Origin: Chitinilyticum piscinae
Lineage (GTDB): Bacteria > Pseudomonadota > Gammaproteobacteria > Burkholderiales > Chitinibacteraceae
DNA length: 64,000 nt
NCBI RefSeq assembly: GCF_015223195.1
Contig: NZ_JADFUA010000004.1
Location: 186,001 to 250,000 of the forward strand
Direction of reading: 5' to 3'
A program made the position numbers and the translations under genes. The notes below the pieces were generated by a model. The model made no database searches, was not told the origin of the DNA, and saw only the letters and a list, made by a program, of their open reading frames with translations. This document shows, one piece after another, positions 47,120 to 57,321 of the stretch (position 1 is its first letter; each line of letters opens with the position of its first letter).

Positions 47120-48781
47120 CTAGCCGGCAATACCCAGCATTTCTTCGGCATGCTGGCGCGTGGTTTCAGTGATGGTGACGCCGCCCAGCATCCGGGCAAT
47201 TTCGTCGATGCGTTCAGCCTGCTTCAGTTCGGTGATGGCGCTGACCACACCGCCGGCGTCGCTGGTCTTGCTCACCTGCAAGTGCTGATGGCCGCAGGCC
47301 GCCACCTGAGGCAGATGGGTGATGCACAACACCTGCCGTGCCTCACCCAGCTCGCGCAGGCGTCGCCCCACGATTTCGGCGACCTTGCCGCCGATGCCGA
47401 CATCCACTTCATCGAAAATCAGCGTCGGTACGGCAGCAAGCCTGCTGGTGACAACCTGCAGTGCCAGCGAAATGCGCGACAGCTCCCCGCCGGAAGCCAC
47501 TTTCGCCAGCGCCCGCAAGGGGGCGCTGGGGTGGTTGGCCACTTGCAGCTCGACCTGCTCCAAGCCGTAGACTGCTGGCGTATCCAGTGGCAGCAAGGTG
47601 ATCGCAAAGCGCGATGAACCCAGCGCCAGCTCGGGCAACTGGGCATTCACCGCGGTTTCCAGCGCGATGGCAGCGGCAGCCCGCTGCTGGCTAAGCTGCG
47701 TAGCGCAGTCCCGGAATGCGTTTTCTGCTGCGGCCACACGCGCTTGCAGACCCTCCAGCCCGCCAGTGCCACCCAGTTCAGACAGACGTGCCTGCCAGTC
47801 CTGCAGTTGCCGGGGCAAATCTTCGGGTGGCAGGCGGAATTTGCGCGCCATGCGGAAGACCGCATCCAGCCGTGCTTCGACTTCGGAGAGCCGCGCCGGA
47901 TCCAGCTCCAGCCGGTCGGCGTAATGCCGCAGCGCATGCACGGCATCAGCCAATTGTGCTTCGGCGCCTTCCAGCAATCCCAGTGTTTCATTGATTCCGG
48001 CATCGTAATCGGCCAGACCGGCAAGCTGGTGCTGCACGCTGGCCAGCCAGCTCTGGCAATTCTCGTCGCCATCCGCCAGCACATTCAGCCCGGACTGCAC
48101 GCCTTCGATCAGGCTCGCAGCATGATGCAGGCGCTTGTGCTCGGTTTGCAGCTCCGGCCACTCGCCTTCGGCCAGATTGAGCGCCGCAAGTTCATCGATC
48201 TGCCATTGCAGACGCTCGCATTCGGCTTCGTAGGCACTCTGGTTGCGTTCGGCCTCCTGCAGCTCACCCAGCAAGCCCTGCCAGTGCCGATAGGCGTCAC
48301 GAACCTCGCGCGCCAGCGCAGCAGCCTGAGCATAGTCATCCAGCAGTGCCCGCTGTGCGTCAGCGCGCAACAGCGACTGATGCGCATGCTGGCCATGGAT
48401 GTCGACCAGCAGTTCGCCCAGTGATTTCAGCTGCGCCAGCGTCACCGGCGTGCCATTGATCCACGCGCGGCTCTTGCCGCTACTGTCGATCACTCGCCGC
48501 AAGAGCAGCTGCCCATCATCACCCTGCAGGGCTTCCGCCTCGAGCCATGCGGCAATACCGGGCTGGGCATCAGGCGTGAACACGGCATTGAGTTCGGCGC
48601 GTTCGGCTCCCTGCCGTACCAGCCCTGCATCGGCACGCTCCCCCAGCAGCAGGCCCAGCGCGTCGATCAGGATGGATTTGCCGGCGCCGGTTTCACCGGT
48701 CAGCACGGTCAGGCCGGCGCTGAAACTCAGCTCCAGCTCGCGAACGATGACGAAATCACGCAAATGCAGGGAATGCAGCAT
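47120..48781 (-). CDS. recN: DNA repair protein RecN
   Basis: RecN is an SMC-like ATPase in double-strand break repair. The 553-residue protein has an N-terminal Walker A GETGAGKSILIDALGLL (residues 27-43), two long coiled-coil arms around about 160-240 and 270-370, and a C-terminal ATPase half with ASGGELSRISLALQV and TLIFDEVDVGIGGKVAE. The length is normal. It follows nadK by 54 bases. No LexA box was sought in detail. Confidence 0.96.
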   Translation of the reverse strand: MLHSLHLRDFVIVRELELSFSAGLTVLTGETGAGKSILIDALGLLLGERADAGLVRQGAERAELNAVFTPDAQPGIAAWLEAEALQGDDGQLLLRRVIDSSGKSRAWINGTPVTLAQLKSLGELLVDIHGQHAHQSLLRADAQRALLDDYAQAAALAREVRDAYRHWQGLLGELQEAERNQSAYEAECERLQWQIDELAALNLAEGEWPELQTEHKRLHHAASLIEGVQSGLNVLADGDENCQSWLASVQHQLAGLADYDAGINETLGLLEGAEAQLADAVHALRHYADRLELDPARLSEVEARLDAVFRMARKFRLPPEDLPRQLQDWQARLSELGGTGGLEGLQARVAAAENAFRDCATQLSQQRAAAAIALETAVNAQLPELALGSSRFAITLLPLDTPAVYGLEQVELQVANHPSAPLRALAKVASGGELSRISLALQVVTSRLAAVPTLIFDEVDVGIGGKVAEIVGRRLRELGEARQVLCITHLPQVAACGHQHLQVSKTSDAGGVVSAITELKQAERIDEIARMLGGVTITETTRQHAEEMLGIAG

Positions 48782-48835
48782 GGTCAGGGCAATCCGGAAT
48801 TGCCGGAGTAAGCCGGCGGGGTCGTCGAAGAAAAA

Positions 48836-49711
48836 TCAGAGCAGCTTCTCGCCCCAGCGCAGTTTGGCGCGGAGCATGTCGTAGTAGTTGTAACCGAGCG
48901 GATGCAGGATGGTCAGAGTATTCGGGTAGCGGCGGATAATCACGCGATCCATTTCACGCAGCTCGCTGTCGCTCTGGTTGTCGAAATACACGCGCGCATC
49001 CTGGCCGCGGGTGAGCAGGAAGGTCACTTCCGAGGTATCGCTGACCACGATTGGCCGGTTGGACAGCGATTGCGGGCAGATCGGTACGAGCGAAATGGCT
49101 GGCACGGTCGGCTGCAGAATGGGGCCACCGGAGGCCAGCGCGTAGGCGGTCGAGCCGGTGGGCGTGGAAACGATCAGACCATCCGAGCGCTGGCTGTAGA
49201 CAAATTGCTGGTCGATGAAAATCTCGAATTCGATCATCGAGCCGATGGAGCCGCGACTGAACACCACATCATTGAAGGCCAGAGACTGATGGATCTCCTC
49301 GGAGCCCCTGATAATGGTTGTATCCAGCAGGATACGCTGCTCAGGTATCGATTCACCGGCCAGAATGCGCGGCACGATGGCTTCCATTTCGTGCAGTGGA
49401 ATGTCGGTCATGAAGCCCAGCCGCCCCTGATTGATGCCGATCAGCGGGATATTGTGCGGGGCGACCAGCCGCGCCACGGAGAGCATCGTGCCGTCGCCCC
49501 CCATCACGACGATGGCGTCGGCGGCTTCGCCGATATCCTGCCGCTGCACCTGTTCGAACTGGGTAATCCCGTGTTCGCTGGCGACCTGGGCCTCCAGCAA
49601 CACGCGGACGCCACGCCGCTGCAGCAGCGTGCCCAGCTGGCGCAGTGGCTCTCCCAGAGCGGGGGTGGCAAGGCGGCCAACCAGGGCCACCGTTTTGAAC
49701 AGACTTTCCAT
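48836..49711 (-). CDS. nadK: NAD kinase
   Basis: NadK makes NADP from NAD. The 291-residue enzyme has the diagnostic GGDGTML (about residue 73) and NQGRLGFMTDI motifs, and the Asp/Ser-rich SDGLIVSTPTGSTAYALASGGPI. The true start is MESLFKTVALVGRLATP at 49711; the longer frame upstream, across the hrcA region, is not coding. It is divergent from hrcA and upstream of recN, the common betaproteobacterial order. Confidence 0.96.
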   Translation of the reverse strand: MESLFKTVALVGRLATPALGEPLRQLGTLLQRRGVRVLLEAQVASEHGITQFEQVQRQDIGEAADAIVVMGGDGTMLSVARLVAPHNIPLIGINQGRLGFMTDIPLHEMEAIVPRILAGESIPEQRILLDTTIIRGSEEIHQSLAFNDVVFSRGSIGSMIEFEIFIDQQFVYSQRSDGLIVSTPTGSTAYALASGGPILQPTVPAISLVPICPQSLSNRPIVVSDTSEVTFLLTRGQDARVYFDNQSDSELREMDRVIIRRYPNTLTILHPLGYNYYDMLRAKLRWGEKLL

Positions 49712-49933
49712 GGCTTGTAATCGCAGGTAATTGCCCGCAATTAAACACACAAGACCGGTTAAAATCCAGCCTGACAGGTGCTTGGCAAGCATACTGTCTG
49801 CTGTTTTCAGCAAATGATTCGCTGGCAACCGCCGCCGCAACCCACCAAGCCATTGATTTTTAGCTGCTTGTACGCACAGATGACTCTGCCGCGTCGAGCC
49901 CGAACCCGCCCGGACTGTCGAGCATTTGCACTG

Positions 49934-50950
49934 ATGAACGAACGCGCCCAACTTCTGCTGCGCACCCTGATCGAGCGCTATGTCGCCGAGGGGCAGCCTG
50001 TCGGCTCGAAAACGCTGTCGCAACACGCCGGGCTGGATGTCAGCCCGGCTACCATCCGCAACATCATGGCGGATCTGGAAGACCACGGTTTCATCGCCAG
50101 CCCGCATACCTCGGCCGGGCGTATCCCCACTGCACGTGGCTACCGTTTTTTTGTCGATGCCCTGCTGGCAGCCCGCCCGATGGTGCGCGAACAGAACCTG
50201 CCCGCCGAGCTGCCCAGCGATACGCCCCAGCACAGCATCGAAGCCGCCTCGCAGCTGCTGTCGCAACTGACCTGCTTTGCCGGGGTCGTACTGACGCCGC
50301 GACGGCAGGAGCTGTCATTGCGGCATGTCGAATTCCTGCCCCTATCCGATAAACGTGTCCTGCTGATTCTGGTGACCAGCGACGGCAGCGTGCAGAATCG
50401 CATCCTCCACACCGAACGCAATTACAGCGCGGTCGAGCTGCTGGAGGCTGGCAATTTCCTCACCCTGCACGCCAGCGGCAGAACGCTGGCCGAACTGGTC
50501 GTGCTGGTGCAGCACGAATTGCTACGGCTGAAAGGTGACATCGTCGCACTGATGAATGCGGCGGTGGAAGTCGGCAGCAGCACGGCTACCGGTGGCGAAA
50601 CCGTGCTGGTTTCCGGCGAGCTGCAACTTCTTGGCATCAGCGAGCTCTCAGCCAATGTCGGCCGAGTGCGCCAGCTGCTGGAATTGTTCGAGCAGAAAAC
50701 CGCGCTACTGCAGCTGCTCGATCAGGGCAGCCGCGCCGATGGCGTACAGATCTACATTGGCGGTGAATCCGGACTGGCGCCGCTGGATGAATGCTCGGTC
50801 GTGACTGCACCCTACCATGTCGACGGCGCAGTTGTCGGCACGCTGGGCGTGATCGGCCCCACCCGCATGGCCTATGACCGTGTGATTCCGATTGTTGATA
50901 TTACCGCCCGACTGCTGTCGAGCGCCCTAACCCTGCAAAGCAAACAATGA
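49934..50950 (+). CDS. hrcA: heat-inducible transcription repressor HrcA
   Basis: HrcA represses groEL and dnaK operons by binding CIRCE elements. The 338-residue protein has an N-terminal winged helix (residues 3-75, LLLRTLIERYVAEGQPVGSK and SPATIRNIMADLEDHGFI) and the conserved central and C-terminal HrcA domains (TSAGRIPTARGYRFFVD, IYIGGES, GTLGVIGPTRMAYDRVIPIVD). No CIRCE inverted repeat is seen in 49712-49933, so it appears not to control itself that way. It is immediately followed by mltB with a 4-base ATGA overlap. Confidence 0.95.
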   Translation: MNERAQLLLRTLIERYVAEGQPVGSKTLSQHAGLDVSPATIRNIMADLEDHGFIASPHTSAGRIPTARGYRFFVDALLAARPMVREQNLPAELPSDTPQHSIEAASQLLSQLTCFAGVVLTPRRQELSLRHVEFLPLSDKRVLLILVTSDGSVQNRILHTERNYSAVELLEAGNFLTLHASGRTLAELVVLVQHELLRLKGDIVALMNAAVEVGSSTATGGETVLVSGELQLLGISELSANVGRVRQLLELFEQKTALLQLLDQGSRADGVQIYIGGESGLAPLDECSVVTAPYHVDGAVVGTLGVIGPTRMAYDRVIPIVDITARLLSSALTLQSKQ

Positions 50951-52017
50951 CCCGATTCCTTCGCGCCCTTGGCGCCTCCGCCCTGCTCTTCGCCGCCTCC
51001 GCCCACGCTGACGAGGCCATGCTGCAACGCGACGATGTCAAAGCCTATCTGGATGAAATCAGTGCCCAGTACGGTTTCAACCGCAGCGAGCTCGACACGC
51101 TGTTCATGCAGGTGACCCCGAAACCGAATATCCTCAATTTCTTCGACCGGCCATCCACCAGCAAGCCCTGGTATGAATTCCGCCCGAATTTCGTCACGCA
51201 AGGCCGTGCCATCAGTGGTGCACGTTTCTGGCGCGCCAATGCGGAGCTGGTCGGCAAGATCAGCAAGGCCTATCAGGTCGAGCCGGAAGTCGTCCTGGCC
51301 ATCCTGAATGTCGAAACCGGCTACGGCAAGAACCAGGGCAGCTTCCGTGTGATCGACGTGCTCTCGACTGTTGCCTTTGATTACCCGCGTCGCGCCGAAT
51401 ATTTCCGGCGCGAGCTGACCGAGTTCCTGCTGCTGGCCCGTGCCGAAGGCTGGGATCCGCTTGGCTTCAAGGGCAGCTACGCCGGCGCGATGGGCTGGCC
51501 GCAGTTCATGCCCTCGTCATTTCGCAACTTTGCGCAGGACTGGGACAAGGACGGCCATCACGACATCTGGAACAACCCGGGCGATGCACTGGCCAGCGCA
51601 GCCAACTACCTGAAGGAGCATGGCTGGCAACAAGGCAAGCCGGCCTACGCGGCAGTGAATTTCAGCGGTGAGGCCGAGCCGCTGCTCGCAGAAAAATTCA
51701 ACCTGAAATACACCGTGGCCGAGCTCATGGAAAAAGGCGTCCAGCCGCTGACCGAGCAGGATACCCGTGAAAAAGCCGTGTATTTCGCCCTTGAGACCGC
51801 GCCGGGTGAAACCAGCCACTACCTCGGCTACACCAATTTCTACGTGATTACCCGCTACAACAAGAGCACGCTCTACGCGACCGCCGTGCTGCAGCTCGCC
51901 GAAGAAATCAAAACGGCTTACCACAGCGGAGCGGATCTGGCCACCGGCAAAAAAACCGGCAAGCCAGCGGCCAAACCGGCAAGCAAAACGGGCAGCAGCA
52001 AACAAAAGCTCTGGTAA
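50947..52017 (+). CDS. mltB: lytic murein transglycosylase B
   Basis: MltB cuts peptidoglycan with formation of anhydromuramic acid. The 356-residue precursor has a signal peptide (1-21, ending in AHADEA) with no lipobox, so it is a soluble periplasmic form. The catalytic Glu is in AILNVETGYGKNQGSFRVID (about 118), and GSYAGAMGWPQFMPSSF and DGHHDIWNNPGDALASAANYL are family signatures. A Lys/Ser-rich tail (residues 333-356) follows. It overlaps hrcA by 4 bases, so both are translated together. Confidence 0.95.
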   Translation: MTRFLRALGASALLFAASAHADEAMLQRDDVKAYLDEISAQYGFNRSELDTLFMQVTPKPNILNFFDRPSTSKPWYEFRPNFVTQGRAISGARFWRANAELVGKISKAYQVEPEVVLAILNVETGYGKNQGSFRVIDVLSTVAFDYPRRAEYFRRELTEFLLLARAEGWDPLGFKGSYAGAMGWPQFMPSSFRNFAQDWDKDGHHDIWNNPGDALASAANYLKEHGWQQGKPAYAAVNFSGEAEPLLAEKFNLKYTVAELMEKGVQPLTEQDTREKAVYFALETAPGETSHYLGYTNFYVITRYNKSTLYATAVLQLAEEIKTAYHSGADLATGKKTGKPAAKPASKTGSSKQKLW

Positions 52018-52025
52018 AGCGGAAC

Positions 52026-52046
52026 ATGGGCGCCACCGGCGCCCAT
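52026..52046 (+). terminator. hairpin downstream of mltB
   Basis: A perfect 9-bp stem (ATGGGCGCC and its complement) with a 3-base loop, 8 bases after the mltB stop. No T run follows, so termination is uncertain. Confidence 0.5.
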
Positions 52047-52232
52047 ACCCAACTATGTATCGATAAAGGTGCCGCGCTGTAAATTAGCCACTCGACGATA
52101 CCCATAGGCCAACGATAAAACGCACAGCAAATCCAGGCTTGATTCTTGCAGAAACCAGAGCTGGTTAGTGTGGGCGGCCTGTCGCATCAACTTGTTCAGG
52201 CCATGACTTGGTTCAGGGATTTGAACTCTTGA

Positions 52233-52886
52233 CTAAAGCCATTGATACAAACTCAGTTTTTCACGTGCCTTAGTAAAATCCAACAACCCCAGCCGCAATT
52301 CGAATAGGTGGGTTTCGTTTTTCAGATATACCCCTTTCGACATGGACACCTCGATTTTTTTCAGTGATTGGCGCGGCAACACCACCACTTCGCCAGAACA
52401 TCCGTAGCCAGCCAAACTGGAAATGATTTCTGAAGGGAGTTGCTCAAGAGAAACAGCGCCAGCAGCTTTTAAACGAGGTTTAGTCATTGTATTTTCAATC
52501 AGCATTGCGGCAGCACCCACAATTGCCCCGCCGATAGCACCGCCTAACAGTCCCCCAATAACACCAAGTTGCGAGTGCCCGATAGCTGCGCCCAGTACGC
52601 CACCGAAACCGGTCGCAGGGGCAACCCCGCTCTTTCTTGCCAGATAGATTGCATCTTCCGTGAGCAAGACTGCACCTGTAGTTTCAGTGATTTGCAGGAG
52701 TTTTGACTTTGCAATCACGTATTTTTTACAAAGTAAAAGAGGCTTTTTCTGCACATCCCCAACGGCACCAGTAGCAACATTGGCGCTGTATTTCGCATAA
52801 GCAATTCCACAGGATGGGCACTGCCATTCATGGGCTGCATCTCCGGCCATGCGTGTATAGCTACATTTTGGACAAACAGTATTCAT
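52233..52886 (-). CDS. hypothetical zinc-ribbon and glycine-zipper protein
   Basis: I do not recognise this 217-residue protein. An N-terminal zinc ribbon has two CxxC pairs (CPKC at about 5, CPSC at about 23). After a variable segment comes a Gly/Ala-rich glycine zipper (about residues 93-130, GGVLGAAIGHSQLGVIGG then LLGGAIGGAIVGAAAMLIE), likely a membrane segment or amyloid-like core. A C-terminal beta-rich domain follows (EVVVLPRQSLKKIEVSMSKG). Start ATG 52886 has AAGG eight bases upstream. It is clearly AT-richer than the surrounding genes, which suggests recent transfer. It is isolated among gene-poor DNA. Confidence 0.65.
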   Translation of the reverse strand: MNTVCPKCSYTRMAGDAAHEWQCPSCGIAYAKYSANVATGAVGDVQKKPLLLCKKYVIAKSKLLQITETTGAVLLTEDAIYLARKSGVAPATGFGGVLGAAIGHSQLGVIGGLLGGAIGGAIVGAAAMLIENTMTKPRLKAAGAVSLEQLPSEIISSLAGYGCSGEVVVLPRQSLKKIEVSMSKGVYLKNETHLFELRLGLLDFTKAREKLSLYQWL

Positions 52887-53212
52887 TTGTGAGCCTTTGA
52901 TTCTCAGTATGTATGGCCATCTCAATCAATGGATGCAGCCTATACCTTCTGTGAATTACAGTACAAAAGCTTGATGTCAGTCGTAGCCGGGTGACAACAA
53001 CTGCAAGGCAAGAGTCTGGAGCGATTGTCCACTTTACCACAGATGAAAGGCGGCTTTGGCCGATCAACTTTTCCAGGTCTGCCGCTGATGTCCCCGCTCC
53101 ATCCGCCGCATCGTGCCCAGCGCCAGATAAGGCTGTCACGAGCAATCCGACTCCTCAACCAGTACCCCGCCATGCGATAACCTTGCTGGCAGCAAACGGA
53201 ACAGATGCGCAA
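52887..53212. other. 326-base gap with no supported gene
   Basis: Short open frames exist on both strands but none has a convincing start or family. On the minus strand two similar words (AAAAGTTGATCGG and TAAAGTGGACAATCG) occur about 34 bases apart, so some repeat-derived or remnant DNA may be present. It contains the promoter and SD for the zinc-ribbon gene at its left end. I see no tRNA, terminator or inverted repeat of note. Confidence 0.5.
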
Positions 53213-53683
53213 TCAAACAGCGGCTTCGCTCACATCCAGCAAAAACTCCCAGATACCCTTGCGCTGGTAGTGCACCAGTAACTCATCGAGCATCGCCAGC
53301 ACACGGCCGGCATCGGCACAGAAGGCGACATTCGGGTGATAGATCGGCAGGCCTTCAAAGACATTGTGCGCAGTTTCTTCGTCCGGGGTCAGGCGTTTGA
53401 AGCGGTCGATGGCAATGCGGATCAGGGTGTTTTCGGTCTGGTGCGCGCCATCCTGGCTGCAATCGGCCAGCAGGCGGAAGCGGTAACCATGCCGCTCGAA
53501 TTCGGCGCAACGGCCGGCACGGCGCACGGCCAGATAGGTGCGGGCATTGGCCGGCAGTTCTTCCCGGGCCACGTAATCCGCCAACACCGCTTCAGGATCG
53601 CGCCCGAACACGGTCGCTTCCACCATGCCGGTTTTGACACGGACAATTCGGAAGCGGAAGAGGACCTCAAGAACGTCGTTCAT
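53213..53683 (-). CDS. hypothetical protein, 156 residues
   Basis: A cytoplasmic protein with no signal or membrane span. It starts MNDVLEVLFRFRIVRVKTGM, contains two or three alternating strand-helix units, a Cys at about 59 and 75, and ends YQRKGIWEFLLDVSEAA. No family is recognised. GC content looks similar to the core genes, so it may be a resident gene. It is on the same strand as tex and 95 bases downstream of nothing else, so it is probably monocistronic. Confidence 0.6.
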   Translation of the reverse strand: MNDVLEVLFRFRIVRVKTGMVEATVFGRDPEAVLADYVAREELPANARTYLAVRRAGRCAEFERHGYRFRLLADCSQDGAHQTENTLIRIAIDRFKRLTPDEETAHNVFEGLPIYHPNVAFCADAGRVLAMLDELLVHYQRKGIWEFLLDVSEAAV

Positions 53684-53778
53684 GACCTGAATATGAAAAC
53701 ACCTGCAGCGAGAGCATACCTGACAGCATCAGGATCTGCTGAAATTACGCTGCAGGCGTTGTATGAACGGCAGTATTT

Positions 53779-56079
53779 TTACTTCTTGAGCTTCAGTCCT
53801 GCCAGTGCGGCAGCCATGGCACCCTGCGGTTCGTTCTGCCGGCTCTGGCTATTCTGCTGGCGACGGACATCGTTGCGGTTGCCGCCGCTCTTGGTGTCGG
53901 TTTTCGGAGCCACTTCGTCATTGAGGCGCATGGTCAGTGCGATGCGCTGCCGGGGTACGTCCACCTCGACGACCTTGACCTTTACAACCTGGCCGGCCTT
54001 CACCACCTCGCGCGGATCCTTGACGAACTTGTTCGACAGCACGGAGACGTGCACCAGCCCGTCCTGATGCACGCCAATGTCAACAAAGGCACCGAAGTTG
54101 GCCACGTTGGTGACGACACCTTCCAGCACCATGCCCGGCTGCAGATCCTTGATGTCGTTCACGCCCTCGGTAAACGTGGCGGTTTTGAACTCCGGGCGTG
54201 GGTCACGGCCGGGCTTGTCGAGCTCGGCAAGAATATCCTTCACGGTCGGCAGACCGAAGCGCTCGTCAGTGAATTCAGCGGCGTTCAAACTTTTGAGCGT
54301 GGTGCTGTCACCGATGATGGCACGGGCATCTTTCTGTACTTTGGCCAGGATCTTTTCAACCACCGGATAGGCTTCCGGATGCACGGCAGAGGCATCCAAT
54401 GGATTTTTTCCATGCATGATGCGCAGGAAGCCGGCGGCCTGCTCGAAGGTCTTGTCGCCGAGTCGTGGTACTTTCTTTAGCGCGACGCGATCAGCAAACG
54501 CGCCATACTCGTCGCGGTATGCAACGATATTACTTGCCAGCGTTGGATTAAGGCCAGATACCCTTGTCAGCAGGGCTGCAGAAGCGGTATTCACATCCAC
54601 CCCTACGGCATTCACGCAATCCTCGACGGTGGCATCCAGACTGCGCGCCAGCTGCGTCTGGTTCACGTCATGCTGGTACTGCCCCACACCAATCGACTTC
54701 GGGTCGATCTTGACCAGCTCGGCCAACGGATCCTGCAGGCGACGGGCAATCGACACCGCACCACGCAAGCTGACATCCAGATCGGGGAATTCCTTCGCCG
54801 CCAGCTCGGATGCCGAATACACCGAAGCACCCGCTTCGGAAACCACAATTTTCTGCAACTTCCCGCCCGCCGCCTTGACCAGTTCACCCGCCAGCTGATC
54901 GGTTTCACGGCTGGCCGTGCCGTTGCCGATGGCAACGAGTTCGACCTTGTGCTTCATTACCAGTGCGGCCAGCACGGCCAGCGATTTGTCCCATTCCCGG
55001 CGCGGTTCATGCGGGTAGATGGTGGCGGTATCGAGCAACTTGCCGGTGGCATCGACTACGGCCACCTTCACGCCGGTGCGCAGACCCGGATCCAGACCCA
55101 GGGTCGCGCGCGGTCCAGCGGGTGCGGCCAGCAGCAGATCTTTCAGATTGGCACCGAACACGCGAATGGCCTCGGCCTCGGCCGCATCCCGCAACTCGCC
55201 CAGCAGCTCGGTTTCCAGGCTCACCGACAATTTGGCTCGCCAGGTCAGACGCACGGTGTCGGAGAGCCACTTGTCCGCGGCCCGACCGGCATTTTTCACG
55301 CCAACGGCCTCGGCAATCATGATTTCGCAAGGGCTGACCGGCAGCGGCGCTTCCAGCTCCTGCGGCAGCAGCAGCGCCAGGCTCAGCACACCTTCGTTGC
55401 GGCCACGCAGCATGGCCAGCATCCGGTGCGAAGGCACGCGCGCCAGCGGCTCGTGGTGATTGAAATAATCGGCAAACTTGGCTCCCTCGGCCTCCTTGCC
55501 TTCGATCACGCGGCTGACCAGCTCGGCGCGTTCGCGCAGCGTAGTGCGCAACTTATCCAGCAGCGCGGCGTTTTCGGAAAAGGTTTCGATCAGAATGGCC
55601 CTTGCACCATCGAGTGCGGCCTTTTCATCGGCAACCTCGGCATTGAGGAAAGCGGCGGCTTCGGCCTGCGGATCGCGACTCGGGTCAGCCAGCAGCAGGT
55701 CGGCCAGCGGCTGCAGGCCGGCCTCGCGGGCGATCTGCGCCTTGGTTCGGCGCTTGGGCTTGTAAGGCAGATACAGGTCTTCGAGGCGCTGCTTGTTGTC
55801 GGCGGTTTTGAGATCGAATTCCAGCGCGGGCGTCAGCTTGCCCTGCTCCGCCACGCTGGCCAGAATCGTCGTCCTGCGGTCTTCCAGCTCGCGCAGATAC
55901 ACCAGACGCTCGGCCAGATTGCGCAGCTGCGTGTCATCGAGCCCGCCCGTCACTTCCTTGCGGTAGCGTGCAATAAACGGCACGGTTGCGCCTTCGTCGA
56001 GCAGACCGACTGCGGCGTTGATCTGAGCCTCGCGGCAGCTGAGTTCCTGGGCGAGACGCTGGGCAATCGAGGGCAGCAT
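53779..56079 (-). CDS. tex: transcription accessory protein Tex (YhgF)
   Basis: Tex is an RNA-binding protein of uncertain role linked to transcription and toxin gene expression. The 766-residue protein follows the standard order: an N-terminal helical domain with [17 protein letters not shown], a YqgF-like RNase H fold ([19 protein letters not shown]), two helix-hairpin-helix motifs (around [21 protein letters not shown]), and a C-terminal S1 domain ([24 protein letters not shown]). Start ATG 56079 has AGGA five bases upstream; the longer frame is rejected. It is 73 bases downstream of the sugar transporter gene gtsD. Confidence 0.95.
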   Translation of the reverse strand: MLPSIAQRLAQELSCREAQINAAVGLLDEGATVPFIARYRKEVTGGLDDTQLRNLAERLVYLRELEDRRTTILASVAEQGKLTPALEFDLKTADNKQRLEDLYLPYKPKRRTKAQIAREAGLQPLADLLLADPSRDPQAEAAAFLNAEVADEKAALDGARAILIETFSENAALLDKLRTTLRERAELVSRVIEGKEAEGAKFADYFNHHEPLARVPSHRMLAMLRGRNEGVLSLALLLPQELEAPLPVSPCEIMIAEAVGVKNAGRAADKWLSDTVRLTWRAKLSVSLETELLGELRDAAEAEAIRVFGANLKDLLLAAPAGPRATLGLDPGLRTGVKVAVVDATGKLLDTATIYPHEPRREWDKSLAVLAALVMKHKVELVAIGNGTASRETDQLAGELVKAAGGKLQKIVVSEAGASVYSASELAAKEFPDLDVSLRGAVSIARRLQDPLAELVKIDPKSIGVGQYQHDVNQTQLARSLDATVEDCVNAVGVDVNTASAALLTRVSGLNPTLASNIVAYRDEYGAFADRVALKKVPRLGDKTFEQAAGFLRIMHGKNPLDASAVHPEAYPVVEKILAKVQKDARAIIGDSTTLKSLNAAEFTDERFGLPTVKDILAELDKPGRDPRPEFKTATFTEGVNDIKDLQPGMVLEGVVTNVANFGAFVDIGVHQDGLVHVSVLSNKFVKDPREVVKAGQVVKVKVVEVDVPRQRIALTMRLNDEVAPKTDTKSGGNRNDVRRQQNSQSRQNEPQGAMAAALAGLKLKK

Positions 56080-56152
56080 GGCAATCCTGTTGCAAACACA
56101 AAGAGCGCGATTGTAGCCGAGCTGCCGGCGATCACAAATGCTATGGGGTCCA

Positions 56153-57241
56153 TCAGGCCACACGCGCTTCGGTAGCGGGATCAAACAGCACCGCCTTACG
56201 CAGATCAGGCTGCAGATGGCATGACTCACCCGCTTGGGGTGCATGCCGCGGGTGCACCCGTGCGATGATGTCCTTGCCGTTGATCTGGCTGAACAGCATA
56301 GTATCCGGCCCGGTGGGCTCGGTGATGCACACCTTGCAGCTCAGTCCGTCTGCGGCACTGACCAGATCGAACTGCTCCGGACGCAAGCCCAGCGTCAGCG
56401 CCTGCCCCAGACGTTCGCGCAGCTGCAACTTGTCCGGCAGCGGCCAGAACCTCGCATCACCATCGCCTTGCAGTACCACCCCGATTTCTCCCTCGCGTTC
56501 GGCCACATGCACGGGAATGAAATTCATCGAGGGCGAGCCGATAAATCCCGCGACAAACTGATTGGCTGGCGAATCATAAATTTCCTGCGGGCTGCCGAAC
56601 TGCTGAATCACGCCGTCCTTCATGACAGCAATACGATCACCAAGCGTCATGGCTTCGATCTGATCGTGGGTCACGTAGACCACCGTCGTTTTCAGGCGCT
56701 GGTGCAGCTGCTTGATTTCGGCACGCATCTCGACCCGCAGCTTGGCATCCAGGTTGGAGAGCGGTTCGTCAAACAGGAATAGTTTGGGATTGCGCGCCAG
56801 CGCACGCCCCATGGCCACCCGCTGGCGCTGGCCACCGGAAAGCTCGCCGGGCTTGCGCTTGAGCAGATGGTCGATCTGCAGCATTTTGGCAACCCGGGCA
56901 ATGGTTTCATCCTGCTCGGCCTTGGGCACCTTGCGGGTTTCCAGACCAAACGCAATGTTCTGCCGCACGTTCATGGTGGGGTACAGTGCGTAGCTCTGGA
57001 ACACCATGGCAATATCGCGATCCTTGGGCGCGACGTGATTCACCAGCCGGTCGCCGATATGAACCTCACCGCTACTGGGGCCCTCCAGGCCCGCGATGAT
57101 GTTCATCAGCGTGGATTTGCCACAGCCCGAGGGACCCACCAGAATCAGAAACTGGCCTGCGTCGATGTCGATATTGATGCCCTTCAGGATCTGGGTTTCG
57201 CCGAAGGTCTTGGTAATGTTGCGGATGGACAGTGCACCCAT
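56153..57241 (-). CDS. gtsD: sugar ABC transporter ATP-binding protein (GtsD/UgpC-like)
   Basis: The 362-residue ATPase powers the importer encoded just upstream. It has Walker [11 protein letters not shown] (residues 36-45), Q-loop, signature [15 protein letters not shown], Walker [16 protein letters not shown] and H-loop VTHDQ, then a MalK-type C-terminal OB regulatory domain from about 240. The same subunit is shared by several sugar importers in other bacteria, so it may serve more than one. RBS GGGGAG. It is the last gene of the gtsABCD-like cluster. Confidence 0.92.
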   Translation of the reverse strand: MGALSIRNITKTFGETQILKGINIDIDAGQFLILVGPSGCGKSTLMNIIAGLEGPSSGEVHIGDRLVNHVAPKDRDIAMVFQSYALYPTMNVRQNIAFGLETRKVPKAEQDETIARVAKMLQIDHLLKRKPGELSGGQRQRVAMGRALARNPKLFLFDEPLSNLDAKLRVEMRAEIKQLHQRLKTTVVYVTHDQIEAMTLGDRIAVMKDGVIQQFGSPQEIYDSPANQFVAGFIGSPSMNFIPVHVAEREGEIGVVLQGDGDARFWPLPDKLQLRERLGQALTLGLRPEQFDLVSAADGLSCKVCITEPTGPDTMLFSQINGKDIIARVHPRHAPQAGESCHLQPDLRKAVLFDPATEARVA

Positions 57242-57321
57242 GTTTGCTCCCCGGACGGGCTGCCGTCAGGCGGCAGCTGTCAGTCATTGATCCGGCAGCA
57301 GCCGGCCTGTGCAAAATGCGG

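Noticed and set aside
49712-49933. Possible CIRCE or sigma32 promoter upstream of hrcA
   Set aside because: No TTAGCACTC-N9-GAGTGCTAA repeat or CTTGAA/CCCCAT pair could be found in the spacer.
48836-50266. A 476-codon frame extending nadK upstream across hrcA
   Set aside because: The family match begins only at MESLFKTVALVGR (49711); the extension is antisense to hrcA.
52190-52232. A GTTCAGGGATTTGAAC segment resembling a tRNA T-arm or attachment site
   Set aside because: The flanking bases do not pair as a T stem and no anticodon or acceptor arm can be drawn; it is a short palindrome.
52940-53212. A 90-codon Cys-rich minus-strand frame in the gap between unknown genes
   Set aside because: No SD or family pattern; composition and repeats suggest a chance open frame or a remnant.
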